From: Flavobacterium psychrophilum
GTDB taxonomy: Bacteria > Bacteroidota > Bacteroidia > Flavobacteriales > Flavobacteriaceae
Assembly: GCA_945878515.1 (NCBI GenBank)
Contig: CAMCTL010000089.1
Span: 1 to 13,672 of the forward strand
Reading direction: 5' to 3'
DNA: 13,672 bases
The translations under genes and the position numbers were made by a program. This document shows positions 1-8,972 of this stretch, piece by piece. Under the pieces are notes generated by a model. It saw only the letters and a program-made list of their open reading frames with translations. It was not told where the DNA came from and did not search any database. Positions within the stretch are counted from its first letter, which is position 1. Each line of letters opens with the position of its first letter.

Positions 1-3000
1 TTAAATTGCTCTACACCGAATATTGTAAACAATATTCCTTTTGTGGAAAATATTGGTTCCAACATTTTTACAGAAAACAGTGGCGTAAATATCGTTACCG
101 AAACCGGTGCAACTATACAAATAGGAATAAATGGTGTAAATTACCCTATTACATCTCTTCCCTTTGCTGCATTTGTTAATCGTAATCCTATTAAAGCCAA
201 TAGCAATTATGAAGTGTATAGCATTACAGGTTTGACCGGTAATATTGGAGTATTTTCGAATAAGCAAGTTTATGTTTCCTATTTTGGTTCTAGTGGATCC
301 GCTACTTATGGAGGCTATTACAGCGGTTTTGACCTAAAACCTGAAATTATTTCTGACATTAAAGTTGGAGCAACAGCATCTTGTATTCCAAATGTAGTTC
401 TAAGTATTAGTACTCTGTCTTCCTATAATTCTTTTGAATGGTTTAAAAATGATGTGCTAATTCCCGGAGCAATAAAAAATGCATTTACGCCTACTGAACC
501 TGGTTTTTATCAAGTACGAGCCAGTATTTCGGGCTGTACAACTGCGGCTTTTTCTGATAAAATACCAGTTAGCGATTGTCCATCGGATAATGATAATGAT
601 AAGGTAAACAGCAATATTGATGTGGACAACGATAATGATGGCATTAGAAATTGTACAGAATCCTACGGAGATCAGAACATTAATATTTCGAATATTAATA
701 CTGGAAATATTGCGGTTGGAACCTATTCTAATTCCTTTACAGGCATTGTTTCTCAGACAAAACTTGGCAGTCCAATTCCATTTAAGGGCAATGTTGATGG
801 AAGTTTTGTTACCGAAACTTCTGCAGGAAAAGACAGTAATATAACATACAAATTGACTTTCGCTAAACCAATAAGTATTGGAATTGAATACGTTACTACA
901 GCAAACGCAGCCGATTTATTGAATGATGAAGCAGAATATATCATTAATTCAGATACTGATAAAACCATAACAGTATTGAATCCAGACAATCAATTGTTAA
1001 TTGACATTAATTACGATGGGATTTATGACACTGGCATTAAAGAATTTTCATCGTTTGAAATCCGATTTCGATTGAATAGCGCAACGCCTTTAGCAGCGGG
1101 AACAGGAACATTTAAATTCTTAACTTATTTAACAAATACGCTTAGTTTTACCCACAAAAATCTATCTGAAACAGATACTAATAAAGCTACCTTTAAATTT
1201 TTTGCTAGCTGTGTTCCAAAGGATTCTGATGGAGATAACATTCCAGATCAAATAGATACTGATAGTGACAATGATGGAATTCAAGATGTTGTAGAAACAC
1301 AAGTAAATACAACCAAATCCATTTCAAATTCTGATACCAATAATAATGGTTTGGATAATGCTTTTGAACCCGGGTTTATTCCTGTTGATTCTGATAATGA
1401 TACTTATCCTGATTATTTGGATTTAGACAGTGACAATGATGGAATTCTGGATTCAGTTGAAACTGGAAATGACTTGGATGCAGACGGAATTCGAAATTTC
1501 CGAGATTTAGACAGTGATAATGATTTGTGTAGTGATGTAATCGAAGCTGGTTTTACAGACGCTGATGGCGATGGAAAATTTGGAACTTTAGCCCTATCAA
1601 ATGGGCAGGTTGACGGAGCACCATATACCAATCCTAATCCCAATTATTTGATAGCAGCTCCGATAATTATAACCACACAACCCAACGTTGCTCCTACTTG
1701 CGAATTGCAAAATACCACAATTAGTCTGGTTGACAATGTTGGAAACACCTATCAATGGCAACTTTCGACTGATGGTGTAAATTGGAACAACCTCAGCCCC
1801 AACACAACTTACGCTAATGTCAAGACAAATACGCTGTCAATAACTTCTGTTTCAAATGCAATGAATGGTTATAAATACCGAGTTCAATTGAACAAAACAG
1901 GAAACTCTTGTGGTTTAACTTCAGCTGAAACCACCTTAACTGTTTATGCCTTGCCTATTGTAAATGACATCACTATTATTCAATGCGACAATGATTTAGA
2001 CGCCATTTCTTCTTTCAATCTAACTGTAAAAAATGCTGAAATATCCACTAATCCAGCTAGCAAAATTTTCACCTACTTCAAAACTTTGGCTGGAGCTACC
2101 ACCGCTGATGCCACAGAATTAATTGCAAATCCGTTGGCTTTTACAAACACAACAGCAGGCACAATGCCAGTTTGGGCTAGAGTTGTAAATGCAAATGGAT
2201 GTTTTAGAGTTTCTAAAATAACATTGCAGGTTGTGGCAACCAATATTCGTCCTGATTACAATATTCCAGTGCCTCCAGTTTGTGATGATTTCTTGGATGC
2301 CAATGGAAATAATAATGCCAACAATAATAAACGAGACGGCATCGCAACTTTTAACTTAACTCCAACTAAAGCAACTATTCAAAAGTTGTTACCAACAACT
2401 GTTGGAGTAAATTATACTATAAGCTATTATCGAAATCAAGCCGATGCTTTATCGGAATTAAATGTTATTACGAACTTAACTAATTACAGAAATATAGGCT
2501 ATCCGAATTCGCAAGATATTTGGGTTCGTGTTGATAGTGATGTAGATAATGCTTGTTATGGATTAGGCCCGTTTGTGTCTTTATCTATAGAAAAATTACC
2601 TTTTGCAAATCCAGTTTCAACACTAAAAGAATGCGATGACAATCAAGATGCCATTTTAACATTTAACACGGCTTCTTTAGAAACCACTTTAAGAGGAACT
2701 AACCAATCTTTTCAGGTAACAATCACCTATCTTGACGCAACAGGTAATCCTCTTAAAGATGCTAAAGGCGCTTTAATATCAAGTCCTTTTCCGGCGACTT
2801 TTACTACTAAGTCACAAATAATTAAAGCAGTTGTGACTAATAATACCACGTTAAAGTGTTTTGATGAAACTAACATAGAATTTATTGTTGATGTTTTGCC
2901 ACAGGTTTTCCCTATTCCAGTTTCGTTAACATCAATTTGTGATGATGAATTAGATCCCTTACTTCAGGACGGAAAGTTAGCTTTTGATACTTCTACATTT

Positions 3001-3942
3001 GAAACCACAATTTTGAATGGGCAGATTGGAATGAATGTAAAATACTTTGATGAAAAGGGAAAGCCATTGCCACGTCCGTTGCCTAATCCATTTGTAACGG
3101 GAACTCAAAATGTAAAAGTCATTGTCGAAAACCCAATAAATAAAACTTGTCCCGCCACAATAACAATTCCTTTTGTTGTTCAGCCGCTACCGAGAATAAA
3201 TAGGAACACCAATGGAAACGAAGACGAATTAATTTGCTCGCGCAATCCGATTTTTTCAATTAAAATCGATGCAGGAATTCAAGATGGTTCTCCGACCAGC
3301 AATTATACTTATGTTTGGTCTAAAGATGGAAACGTTTTGCTCACTGAAAAAGGTTATTTCTTAAATGCTACTGCCGAAGGATTATATACTGTCGAGGTCA
3401 CAAGCCTTTTTGGTTGTCCTAGAACACGAACTATAAAAGTCACGCTTTCAGATGTTGCCGTAATAGATAGCATTAAAATAGTTGATCTGGCTGATATCAA
3501 TACAGTAACCGTTAATGTAAAATCTGGATTTGGAGATTACGAATACAGTCTAGACGAACCTTTTGGGCCATTTCAAGACGCTAACTTCTTTACTAATGTA
3601 CCAGCCGGAATTCATGATGTCTATATCAACGACAAAAAGGGATGCAGACCCGTCACTAAAGCCAAAATTGCTGTAATTGGAGTTCCAAAATTCTTTACTC
3701 CAAACAACGATGGTTATAATGATTATTGGAGTGTAAAAGGTGTAAATGCCAGTTTCAACAGCAATTCAACCATTTATATTTTTGATAGATATGGTAAATT
3801 GATCAAGCAATGGATTCCGTCTATAAGCGAAGGTTGGGATGGTACTTTCAATGGAAGCCCATTACCAGCAGATGATTATTGGTACACTATAAAGTTGCAA
3901 GATGGTCGAGAAGCTAAAGGCCATTTTAGCTTGAAACGCTAA
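1..3942 (+). CDS. Giant multidomain T9SS type B (gliding-motility-associated C-terminal) surface/secreted protein, 5'-partial
   Basis: The frame is open from base 1, so the true start and signal peptide lie upstream; 1313 residues are visible. Window residues 1-115 resemble the end of the IgGFc-binding-like N-terminal domain found in flavobacterial secreted proteins. Residues 118-193 form an Ig/PKD-like module. Asp-rich thrombospondin type 3-like calcium-binding motifs (DSDNDG, DSDGDN, DNDNDG) lie at about 194-217 and 407-525, separated by an unassigned beta-rich stretch. An Ig-like domain covers 554-651. Next come about 100-residue repeats, each opening near a CDDxxD-type motif (Cys at 662, 761, 878, 980, degenerate at 1079). 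A SprB-like segment follows at about 1170-1220. The last 85 residues carry the TPNNDG motif and a terminal beta-strand (GHFSLKR), typical of CHU_C type B sorting domains. Family knowledge says such proteins cross the outer membrane by type IX secretion and are released or held on the surface. Adhesion is a guess; no catalytic domain was seen. Confidence 0.93.
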   Translation, partial: LNCSTPNIVNNIPFVENIGSNIFTENSGVNIVTETGATIQIGINGVNYPITSLPFAAFVNRNPIKANSNYEVYSITGLTGNIGVFSNKQVYVSYFGSSGSATYGGYYSGFDLKPEIISDIKVGATASCIPNVVLSISTLSSYNSFEWFKNDVLIPGAIKNAFTPTEPGFYQVRASISGCTTAAFSDKIPVSDCPSDNDNDKVNSNIDVDNDNDGIRNCTESYGDQNINISNINTGNIAVGTYSNSFTGIVSQTKLGSPIPFKGNVDGSFVTETSAGKDSNITYKLTFAKPISIGIEYVTTANAADLLNDEAEYIINSDTDKTITVLNPDNQLLIDINYDGIYDTGIKEFSSFEIRFRLNSATPLAAGTGTFKFLTYLTNTLSFTHKNLSETDTNKATFKFFASCVPKDSDGDNIPDQIDTDSDNDGIQDVVETQVNTTKSISNSDTNNNGLDNAFEPGFIPVDSDNDTYPDYLDLDSDNDGILDSVETGNDLDADGIRNFRDLDSDNDLCSDVIEAGFTDADGDGKFGTLALSNGQVDGAPYTNPNPNYLIAAPIIITTQPNVAPTCELQNTTISLVDNVGNTYQWQLSTDGVNWNNLSPNTTYANVKTNTLSITSVSNAMNGYKYRVQLNKTGNSCGLTSAETTLTVYALPIVNDITIIQCDNDLDAISSFNLTVKNAEISTNPASKIFTYFKTLAGATTADATELIANPLAFTNTTAGTMPVWARVVNANGCFRVSKITLQVVATNIRPDYNIPVPPVCDDFLDANGNNNANNNKRDGIATFNLTPTKATIQKLLPTTVGVNYTISYYRNQADALSELNVITNLTNYRNIGYPNSQDIWVRVDSDVDNACYGLGPFVSLSIEKLPFANPVSTLKECDDNQDAILTFNTASLETTLRGTNQSFQVTITYLDATGNPLKDAKGALISSPFPATFTTKSQIIKAVVTNNTTLKCFDETNIEFIVDVLPQVFPIPVSLTSICDDELDPLLQDGKLAFDTSTFETTILNGQIGMNVKYFDEKGKPLPRPLPNPFVTGTQNVKVIVENPINKTCPATITIPFVVQPLPRINRNTNGNEDELICSRNPIFSIKIDAGIQDGSPTSNYTYVWSKDGNVLLTEKGYFLNATAEGLYTVEVTSLFGCPRTRTIKVTLSDVAVIDSIKIVDLADINTVTVNVKSGFGDYEYSLDEPFGPFQDANFFTNVPAGIHDVYINDKKGCRPVTKAKIAVIGVPKFFTPNNDGYNDYWSVKGVNASFNSNSTIYIFDRYGKLIKQWIPSISEGWDGTFNGSPLPADDYWYTIKLQDGREAKGHFSLKR

Positions 3943-3951
3943 TTATTTGTC

Positions 3952-4875
3952 ATGATGAAAAAAATCATTTATTTGATAATAACCAGTACAATAATTGGCT
4001 TAACTTATGCTCAGGAAGCCACAGTTTCATCGGGAAATTTAAGGCGTTTACAATCATTTAAATCGCAATTTGTCGATGCGCGCAATGTTGATATCTGGTT
4101 GCCAGATGGGTATTCTGCTAAAGAAAAATATGCGGTAATCTACATGCAAGATGGACAAATGCTTTTTGACGCCAAAAGTACTTGGAACAAACAATCTTGG
4201 GAAATTGATGAAACTGCAAGTAGATTAATTAGTGAGGGCAAAACTCAAAAATTTATTGTAGTGGGAATTTGGAACAACGGTCTAAAACGCCATTCGGAAT
4301 ATTTTCCCAATAAACCTTATCAAAGTATTGATACAAATCAGCAAAAAATTATTTCCGACATCCTTATTAAACGAGGGAAAACCAATTCGAAATTTAACCC
4401 AATTTCTGACAATTATCTAAAATTTATAGTTACCGAATTGAAACCTTTCGTTGACAATAACTTTTATACCCATTCCGATGCTTTACACACATTTATTGCT
4501 GGATCGAGTATGGGAGGATTAATCTCTTTGTACGCAATTTGTGAATTTCCAAAAGTTTTTGGCGGTGCCGCTTGTTTGTCAACACATTGGACAGGAATTT
4601 ATCAAAACAACGACAATCCCATACCTGATGCTTTTATCTCTTATCTAAAAAGAAATCTCCCCAATCCAAAAAAACATAAAATCTATTTTGATTATGGAGA
4701 CAAAACTTTAGATAGTTTATACAAACCTACGCAACTGAAAGTTGACAAAGTGCTCATCAAAAAAGGCTATACAAACTTAAATGCTAAAACTAATTTTTTT
4801 GCTGGGGAAGATCATTCTGAACAATCTTGGAAAAAACGAATCAATATTCCGTTAGAATTCTTATTGAAAAATTAA
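3952..4875 (+). CDS. Exported alpha/beta-hydrolase, putative esterase (esterase D / enterochelin esterase-like)
   Basis: The 307-residue protein begins with a signal peptide (hydrophobic core about residues 5-19, likely cut after TYA at residue 20), so it should act in the periplasm or outside the cell. It has no type IX C-terminal domain and no lipobox. The body fits the putative esterase family: strand AVIYMQDGQMLF at 61-72, nucleophile elbow GSSMGG with Ser186 as likely catalytic serine, Asp250 in FDYGD as a plausible acid, and His288 in GEDHSE as the likely catalytic histidine. Relatives hydrolyse esters such as S-formylglutathione, acylated sugars or ferric-siderophore esters; the substrate cannot be read from sequence. 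The start is ATG 3952, with a second ATG directly after at 3955 that is equally possible. Only 9 nt separate it from the giant T9SS gene, which suggests cotranscription. A hairpin lies downstream. Confidence 0.88.
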   Translation: MMKKIIYLIITSTIIGLTYAQEATVSSGNLRRLQSFKSQFVDARNVDIWLPDGYSAKEKYAVIYMQDGQMLFDAKSTWNKQSWEIDETASRLISEGKTQKFIVVGIWNNGLKRHSEYFPNKPYQSIDTNQQKIISDILIKRGKTNSKFNPISDNYLKFIVTELKPFVDNNFYTHSDALHTFIAGSSMGGLISLYAICEFPKVFGGAACLSTHWTGIYQNNDNPIPDAFISYLKRNLPNPKKHKIYFDYGDKTLDSLYKPTQLKVDKVLIKKGYTNLNAKTNFFAGEDHSEQSWKKRINIPLEFLLKN

Positions 4876-4881
4876 AATAAA

Positions 4882-4920
4882 AAATCCACCCATCCAACAG
4901 TTGTTGAATTGAGTGGATTT
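4882..4920 (-). terminator. Intrinsic terminator of typA, between converging genes
   Basis: An 8-bp perfect stem AAATCCAC (4882-4889) / GTGGATTT (4913-4920), with partly paired interior. Read on the minus strand it is followed by a T-rich tail (TTTTTTATTTT), so it fits termination of typA. On the plus strand the tail is weaker (TTTCAATTT), but it may also stop the esterase transcript, making it bidirectional. Confidence 0.7.
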
Positions 4921-4942
4921 CAATTTATCAATTAAATAAAAT

Positions 4943-6739
4943 CTAGATTTTAAATCTTTTTCTATCCGTTTCCGTCAAATATATTTTTCTTAAACGAATA
5001 CTTTTTGGAGTAACCTCAACATATTCATCTTTTTGAATGTATTCTAATGCTTCTTCAAGTGAGAAAATGATTGGTGGAATAATCCTAGCTTTTTCATCAT
5101 TTCCAGACGAACGCACGTTAGATTGTTTCTTCTCTTTAGTCACATTCACACACATATCATCGCCACGAGAGTTTTCTCCAATAACTTGACCTTCGTAAAT
5201 TTCGGCATTTGGCTCCACAAAAAACTTACCACGATCTTGCAATTTATCGATAGAATATGGAATCGCTTTTCCTTTTTCCATCGAAATCAATGAACCTTTA
5301 TTACGTCCGGCAATTTCTCCTTTGTAAGGCTCATAACCAATAAAACGGTGCGCCATAATAGCTTCACCAGCAGTAGCAGTCAATAATTGATTACGCAATC
5401 CAATAATTCCACGTGATGGAATATTAAATTTCACAATCATACGTTCGCCTTTAGTTTCCATTGAAAGCATTTCACCTTTACGCATAGTCACGAACTCAAC
5501 CGCTCTACCGGAAAGATTTTCTGGTAAATCGATGGTTAATTCCTCAATTGGCTCGCATTTTTTACCATCAATTTCTTTAATAATAACTTGCGGTTGACCA
5601 ATTTGAAGTTCATATCCTTCTCTTCTCATCGTCTCAATTAGAACAGACAAGTGCAATACACCACGACCAAACACCATAAATTTATCAGCAGAATCGGTTT
5701 CACCCAACTTCATTGCTAGATTTTTTTCCAATTCTTTTGTCAAACGCTCTCTGATATGCCTAGAAGTAACAAATTTCCCTTCTTTTCCAAAGAAAGGCGA
5801 ATCGTTGATAGTAAACAACATACTCATTGTAGGTTCATCAATTGCAATTGTTTGCAAAGCCTCTGGATTTTCAAAATCAGCAATGGTATCACCAATTTCA
5901 AAACCTTCTACTCCAACAATTGCACAAATATCACCTGCAATAACTTCTTGTACTTTTTTACGACCAAGTCCTTCAAAAGTATGTAATTCTTTAATTCTTG
6001 ATTTTATGATGACACCTTCTCTTTTGCACAAAGAAATTGGCATTCCTTCTCTCAAAACACCTCTCTCTAATCTTCCAATTGCAATTCGACCAGTGAAAGC
6101 AGAAAAATCCAACGACGTAATCAACATTTGTGGAGTTCCTTCAGAAACTTTTGGAGCTGGAACATTTTCGATAACCATATCTAATAATGGTTCAATATTA
6201 TCGGTTATGTTTTCCCAATGATCCGACATCCAATTGTTTTTTGCAGAACCATAAACCGTTGGAAAATCCAATTGCCACTCTTCGGCACCCAATTCAAACA
6301 TCAAATCGAAAACTTTTTCATGAACTTCTTCAGGAGTACAGTTTTCTTTATCCACTTTATTAATTACCACGCAAGGCTTTAATCCTAAGTCAATCGCTTT
6401 TTGCAAAACAAAACGCGTTTGCGGCATTGGCCCTTCAAAAGCATCAACCAAAAGACAAACTCCATCGGCCATATTCAGTACACGTTCTACCTCACCACCA
6501 AAATCGGCGTGACCAGGAGTATCGATAATATTTATTTTTGTACCTTTATATTGTACAGAAACATTTTTCGAAGTAATTGTAATACCTCGTTCTCGTTCCA
6601 AATCGTTATTATCTAATATTAAATCTCCTGTGTTTTCGTTATCGCGAAATAACTGACAGTGATACATAATTTTATCAACCAAAGTAGTTTTTCCGTGATC
6701 GACGTGGGCAATAATTGCAATGTTTCTAATAGACTCCAT
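4943..6739 (-). CDS. typA: Translational GTPase TypA/BipA
   Basis: A 598-residue ribosome-binding GTPase of the EF-G-like family, the usual length for TypA/BipA, which assists 50S subunit assembly and growth under stress or cold. GTPase motifs are all present: G1 AHVDHGKT (residues 11-18), switch I ERERGITI (48-55), G3 DTPGH (73-77) and G4 NKVD (127-130). Then come domain II ([18 protein letters not shown] region), EF-G-like domains III/V, and the TypA-specific C-terminal part ending in TDRKRFKI. The start is taken as the ATG at 6737-6739 ([10 protein letters not shown]). A longer reading beginning at TTG 6763 is rejected because that TTG is part of the predicted -7 box. A promoter lies just upstream and a terminator just after the stop; it is probably monocistronic. 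Confidence 0.97.
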   Translation of the reverse strand: MESIRNIAIIAHVDHGKTTLVDKIMYHCQLFRDNENTGDLILDNNDLERERGITITSKNVSVQYKGTKINIIDTPGHADFGGEVERVLNMADGVCLLVDAFEGPMPQTRFVLQKAIDLGLKPCVVINKVDKENCTPEEVHEKVFDLMFELGAEEWQLDFPTVYGSAKNNWMSDHWENITDNIEPLLDMVIENVPAPKVSEGTPQMLITSLDFSAFTGRIAIGRLERGVLREGMPISLCKREGVIIKSRIKELHTFEGLGRKKVQEVIAGDICAIVGVEGFEIGDTIADFENPEALQTIAIDEPTMSMLFTINDSPFFGKEGKFVTSRHIRERLTKELEKNLAMKLGETDSADKFMVFGRGVLHLSVLIETMRREGYELQIGQPQVIIKEIDGKKCEPIEELTIDLPENLSGRAVEFVTMRKGEMLSMETKGERMIVKFNIPSRGIIGLRNQLLTATAGEAIMAHRFIGYEPYKGEIAGRNKGSLISMEKGKAIPYSIDKLQDRGKFFVEPNAEIYEGQVIGENSRGDDMCVNVTKEKKQSNVRSSGNDEKARIIPPIIFSLEEALEYIQKDEYVEVTPKSIRLRKIYLTETDRKRFKI

Positions 6740-6760
6740 CTTATTTTTTTTTTGAAGTTG

Positions 6761-6768
6761 CAAAAGTA
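6761..6768 (-). promoter_or_regulatory. Predicted typA promoter, -7 box
   Basis: On the minus strand this reads TACTTTTG, an exact match to the Bacteroidota -7 consensus TAnnTTTG. It lies 21 nt before the typA ATG, so transcription should start about 6755 with a short leader. The -33 element is weak (TTT rather than TTG about 19 nt upstream). Confidence 0.6.
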
Positions 6769-6911
6769 CACTTTATTTTCTTATAAAAAATCATTAAAGT
6801 AAAGTTTGCCAATTTGTTAACTTATTGCTCAAAAATGTACAATGAATGTAGGCAATAGGGCTAAAAAAAATACATTATTTATTGAATCTTATCTCATTTT
6901 TACGCATAAAA

Positions 6912-6933
6912 AAACCCCGATATTTCGGGGTTT
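6912..6933 (-). terminator. Strong intrinsic terminator after rpsT
   Basis: A 9-bp perfect GC-rich stem AAACCCCGA (6912-6920) / TCGGGGTTT (6925-6933) with a 4-nt loop. On the minus strand it is followed by a run of T. It lies 22 nt beyond the rpsT stop and should end the tRNA-Glu-rpsT transcript before typA. Confidence 0.9.
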
Positions 6934-6955
6934 AAAATATAAATAATTATAATTA

Positions 6956-7207
6956 CTACAATTTAGCAACGTGCTTGGTTAATTTTGATTTCAAATTAGA
7001 AGCTTTGTTATCGTGAATGATATTTTTCTTAGCTAATTTGTCAATCATAGAAATAACGCTTGATAATTTAGAAGATGCATCCTCTTTATCAGTAGAAATT
7101 CTTAATGCTTTAATGGCATTACGAGTAGTTTTATGCTGGTATCTGTTTAAAACTCTTCTTTTCTCGTTACTTCTAATTCTCTTTAAAGCTGACTTATGAT
7201 TTGCCAT
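6956..7207 (-). CDS. rpsT: 30S ribosomal protein S20
   Basis: An 83-residue, strongly basic, all-helical protein with the S20 hallmark start MANHKSALKRIRSNEKRR and the family's usual length. S20 binds 16S rRNA early in small-subunit assembly. The start is ATG at 7205-7207. It lies 36 nt after the tRNA-Glu gene on the same strand. The gap has no TAnnTTTG promoter, so it is probably expressed from the tRNA promoter and released by tRNA 5'/3' processing. A strong hairpin terminator follows. Confidence 0.97.
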   Translation of the reverse strand: MANHKSALKRIRSNEKRRVLNRYQHKTTRNAIKALRISTDKEDASSKLSSVISMIDKLAKKNIIHDNKASNLKSKLTKHVAKL

Positions 7208-7243
7208 TTTTTTAAATAATTTTCTTTAATTAATTTTAATTTG

Positions 7244-7315
7244 TAGTCCCTAGGGGAATCGAACCCCTCTTACCAGGATGAAAACCTGGCGTCCTAACCG
7301 ATAGACGAAGGGACC
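7244..7315 (-). tRNA. tRNA-Glu (anticodon TTC)
   Basis: A complete 72-nt cloverleaf on the minus strand. The acceptor stem is GGTCCCT/AGGGACT, with a G-U first pair. The D stem is GTCT/GGAC, the anticodon stem CCAGG/CCTGG with loop TTTTCAT giving anticodon TTC, and the T stem AGGGG/CCCCT with loop TTCGATT. The discriminator base is A. The 3' CCA is not encoded (the genome reads CAA), so a CCA-adding enzyme is needed, as is common in Bacteroidota. In this group tRNA-Glu also supplies glutamate for tetrapyrrole synthesis. Confidence 0.97.
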
Positions 7316-7335
7316 TTGTTTCTCTAATGCGGATG

Positions 7336-7365
7336 CAAAAATACAACTATTTTTGAAACTCACAA
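7336..7365 (-). promoter_or_regulatory. Predicted promoter of tRNA-Glu and rpsT
   Basis: On the minus strand a TTG (7363-7365) and TATTTTTG (7336-7343) are separated by 19 nt, an essentially ideal Bacteroidota TTG-N19-TAnnTTTG promoter. Transcription should start about 7330, roughly 15 nt before the mature tRNA 5' end. Confidence 0.75.
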
Positions 7366-7375
7366 TAGTTCACAT

Positions 7376-7395
7376 AAAAAAAAAAATTTTTTTTT
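7376..7395. repeat. Poly-A/poly-T tract next to the proS stop
   Basis: Eleven A (7376-7386) run directly into nine T (7387-7395), which overlap the proS stop codon. It is self-complementary and may act as a weak proS terminator on the minus strand, where the downstream T run is 11 nt, or as a bent-DNA upstream element for the tRNA promoter just beyond it. No better hairpin follows proS. Confidence 0.5.
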
Positions 7396-8872
7396 AATAT
7401 GCCTTTGCAAAAAGCACCCTTTCTGATGACGGATTCCCTGTGAGAACGCAACTTCCCGCTTCTTTAATTCCATGTAAAGGGATGCACCTAATTGTTGCTT
7501 TTGTCAAGTTTTTAATTTCTTCTTCAGTAACTGCTGTACCGTCCCAATGTGCTGAAACAAATCCACCTTTGCTCTCCAAAACTTCTTTAAATTCCTCAAA
7601 ACTATTTACTTCAGTTATGTGTGTTTCGCGATAATCCAATGCTTTATTGAATAAATCTACTTGGATTTGTTCTAAAAGATTTTTGATGTAAAATTCAATT
7701 CCTTCTTTTGAAACCACTTCTTTGGTCAAAGTATCTCTTCTAGCTACTTCAAAAGTTCCATTTTCAATATCGTTTGGACCAACAGCTATTCTTATTGGAA
7801 CACCTTTTAATTCCCATTCTGCAAATTTGAATCCTGGCTTTTGTGTGGTTCTATGGTCAAATTTTACCGAAATATTTAGTTTTTTGAATGCTGAAACTAA
7901 TTCGCTAACTACATCGGATATTTTAGACAACTGTTCTTCATTTTTATAAATTGGAACAATAACCACCTGAATTGGAGCTAAATTTGGCGGTAATACCAGT
8001 CCTTTATCATCAGAATGCGTCATAACCAACGCACCCATTAATCGGGTTGAAACTCCCCACGAAGTTCCCCAAACGTGCTCTTGCTTTCCTTCGGCATTTG
8101 CGAATTTCACATCAAAAGCTTTAGCAAAATTTTGTCCTAAAAAGTGCGATGTTCCCGCCTGCAAGGCTTTTCCATCTTGCATCAAAGCCTCAATACAATA
8201 GGTTTCTTCGGCTCCTGCAAAACGTTCGGTTTCTGTTTTAACTCCTTTTATTACTGGAATTGCCATAAAATTTTCAGCAAAATCCGCATATACATTCATC
8301 ATTTTTTCAGATTCTTCAACCGCTTCGGCTTTGGTAGCGTGTGCAGTGTGACCTTCTTGCCATAAAAACTCAGCGGTTCTTAGAAACAATCTTGTTCTCA
8401 TTTCCCATCGAACTACATTTGCCCATTGGTTGATTAACAATGGTAAATCTCGATACGACTGAATCCACCCTTTATATGTAGACCATATTATAGCTTCGCT
8501 TGTAGGACGAACAATTAACTCTTCTTCAAGTTTTGCATTTGGATCCACTATTAATTTTCCTGGATTATCAGGGTCGTTCTTTAATCGGTAATGCGTAACT
8601 ATTGCACATTCTTTTGCAAAACCTTCGGCATTTTTCTCTTCGGCCTCGAACATACTTTTCGGAACAAACAAAGGAAAATAAGCGTTTTCGTGTCCTGTTT
8701 CTTTAAACTTTCGGTCTAATTCTGCTTGCATTTTTTCCCAAATTGCATAACCGTAGGGTTTAATTACCATACAGCCTCTAACTCCTGAATTTTCGGCTAA
8801 ATCGGCTTTTACAACTAGCTCGTTATACCATTTTGAATAATCTTCTTCTCTTGTTGTAAGGTTCTTGCTCAT
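7394..8872 (-). CDS. proS: Prolyl-tRNA synthetase, archaeal/eukaryotic-type (type 3)
   Basis: A 492-residue cytosolic class II synthetase that charges tRNA-Pro with proline. The catalytic core shows [11 protein letters not shown] (31-41) in the motif 1 region, RPTSE (122-126), motif 2 around [17 protein letters not shown] (155-171) and motif 3 [11 protein letters not shown] (270-280). An anticodon-binding domain and a C-terminal extension ending in VLFAKAY follow. The length and the absence of an insertion between motifs 2 and 3 place it with the archaeal/eukaryotic-like form rather than the roughly 570-residue bacterial form with its editing domain. The start ATG is at 8870-8872, with a promoter about 55 nt upstream. 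It is divergent from the lipoprotein gene. Confidence 0.97.
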   Translation of the reverse strand: MSKNLTTREEDYSKWYNELVVKADLAENSGVRGCMVIKPYGYAIWEKMQAELDRKFKETGHENAYFPLFVPKSMFEAEEKNAEGFAKECAIVTHYRLKNDPDNPGKLIVDPNAKLEEELIVRPTSEAIIWSTYKGWIQSYRDLPLLINQWANVVRWEMRTRLFLRTAEFLWQEGHTAHATKAEAVEESEKMMNVYADFAENFMAIPVIKGVKTETERFAGAEETYCIEALMQDGKALQAGTSHFLGQNFAKAFDVKFANAEGKQEHVWGTSWGVSTRLMGALVMTHSDDKGLVLPPNLAPIQVVIVPIYKNEEQLSKISDVVSELVSAFKKLNISVKFDHRTTQKPGFKFAEWELKGVPIRIAVGPNDIENGTFEVARRDTLTKEVVSKEGIEFYIKNLLEQIQVDLFNKALDYRETHITEVNSFEEFKEVLESKGGFVSAHWDGTAVTEEEIKNLTKATIRCIPLHGIKEAGSCVLTGNPSSERVLFAKAY

Positions 8873-8925
8873 ATTTACTGGTTTGGCACAAATTTTGTTT
8901 TGATTATTTTAGCTATATAGTTCGA

Positions 8926-8956
8926 CAAAACTAAGTAATTTTGTAATGTGCAACAA
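8926..8956 (-). promoter_or_regulatory. Predicted proS promoter
   Basis: The minus strand reads TAGTTTTG (8926-8933), matching TAnnTTTG, with TTGTTG (8951-8956) upstream. The TTG at 8954-8956 gives a 20-nt spacer. Expected transcription start is near 8920, a leader of about 47 nt. It overlaps the plus-strand promoter of the lipoprotein gene. Confidence 0.65.
8936..8943 (+). promoter_or_regulatory. Predicted promoter of the lipoprotein/OMP pair, -7 box
   Basis: TAATTTTG matches TAnnTTTG on the plus strand. Transcription would begin about 8949-8950, which is after the ATG at 8946 and before the ATG at 8973, supporting the latter as the start. No clear TTG at the right distance upstream, so the -33 part is weak. 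Confidence 0.5.
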
Positions 8957-8972
8957 TAAAAATCCTATCGAT

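Noticed and set aside
1..267. Minus-strand open frame at the left edge
   Set aside because: It is a shadow of the giant T9SS gene, whose frame is open from base 1 and fits IgGFc-binding-like sequence.
1219..1575. Asp-rich repeats considered as a stand-alone RTX-like or dockerin domain
   Set aside because: The spacing and DSDNDG pattern fit thrombospondin type 3-like repeats common in Bacteroidota T9SS proteins better than GGxGxD RTX nonapeptides or paired dockerin loops.
5805..6221. A 138-codon open frame on the plus strand inside typA
   Set aside because: It is antisense to well-conserved typA sequence, encodes no recognisable domain, and has no promoter or context of its own.
6740..6763. 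Eight-residue N-terminal extension of TypA starting at TTG 6763
   Set aside because: The TTG is part of the predicted -7 promoter box, so it would not be transcribed; the ATG at 6739 gives the normal TypA N-terminus.
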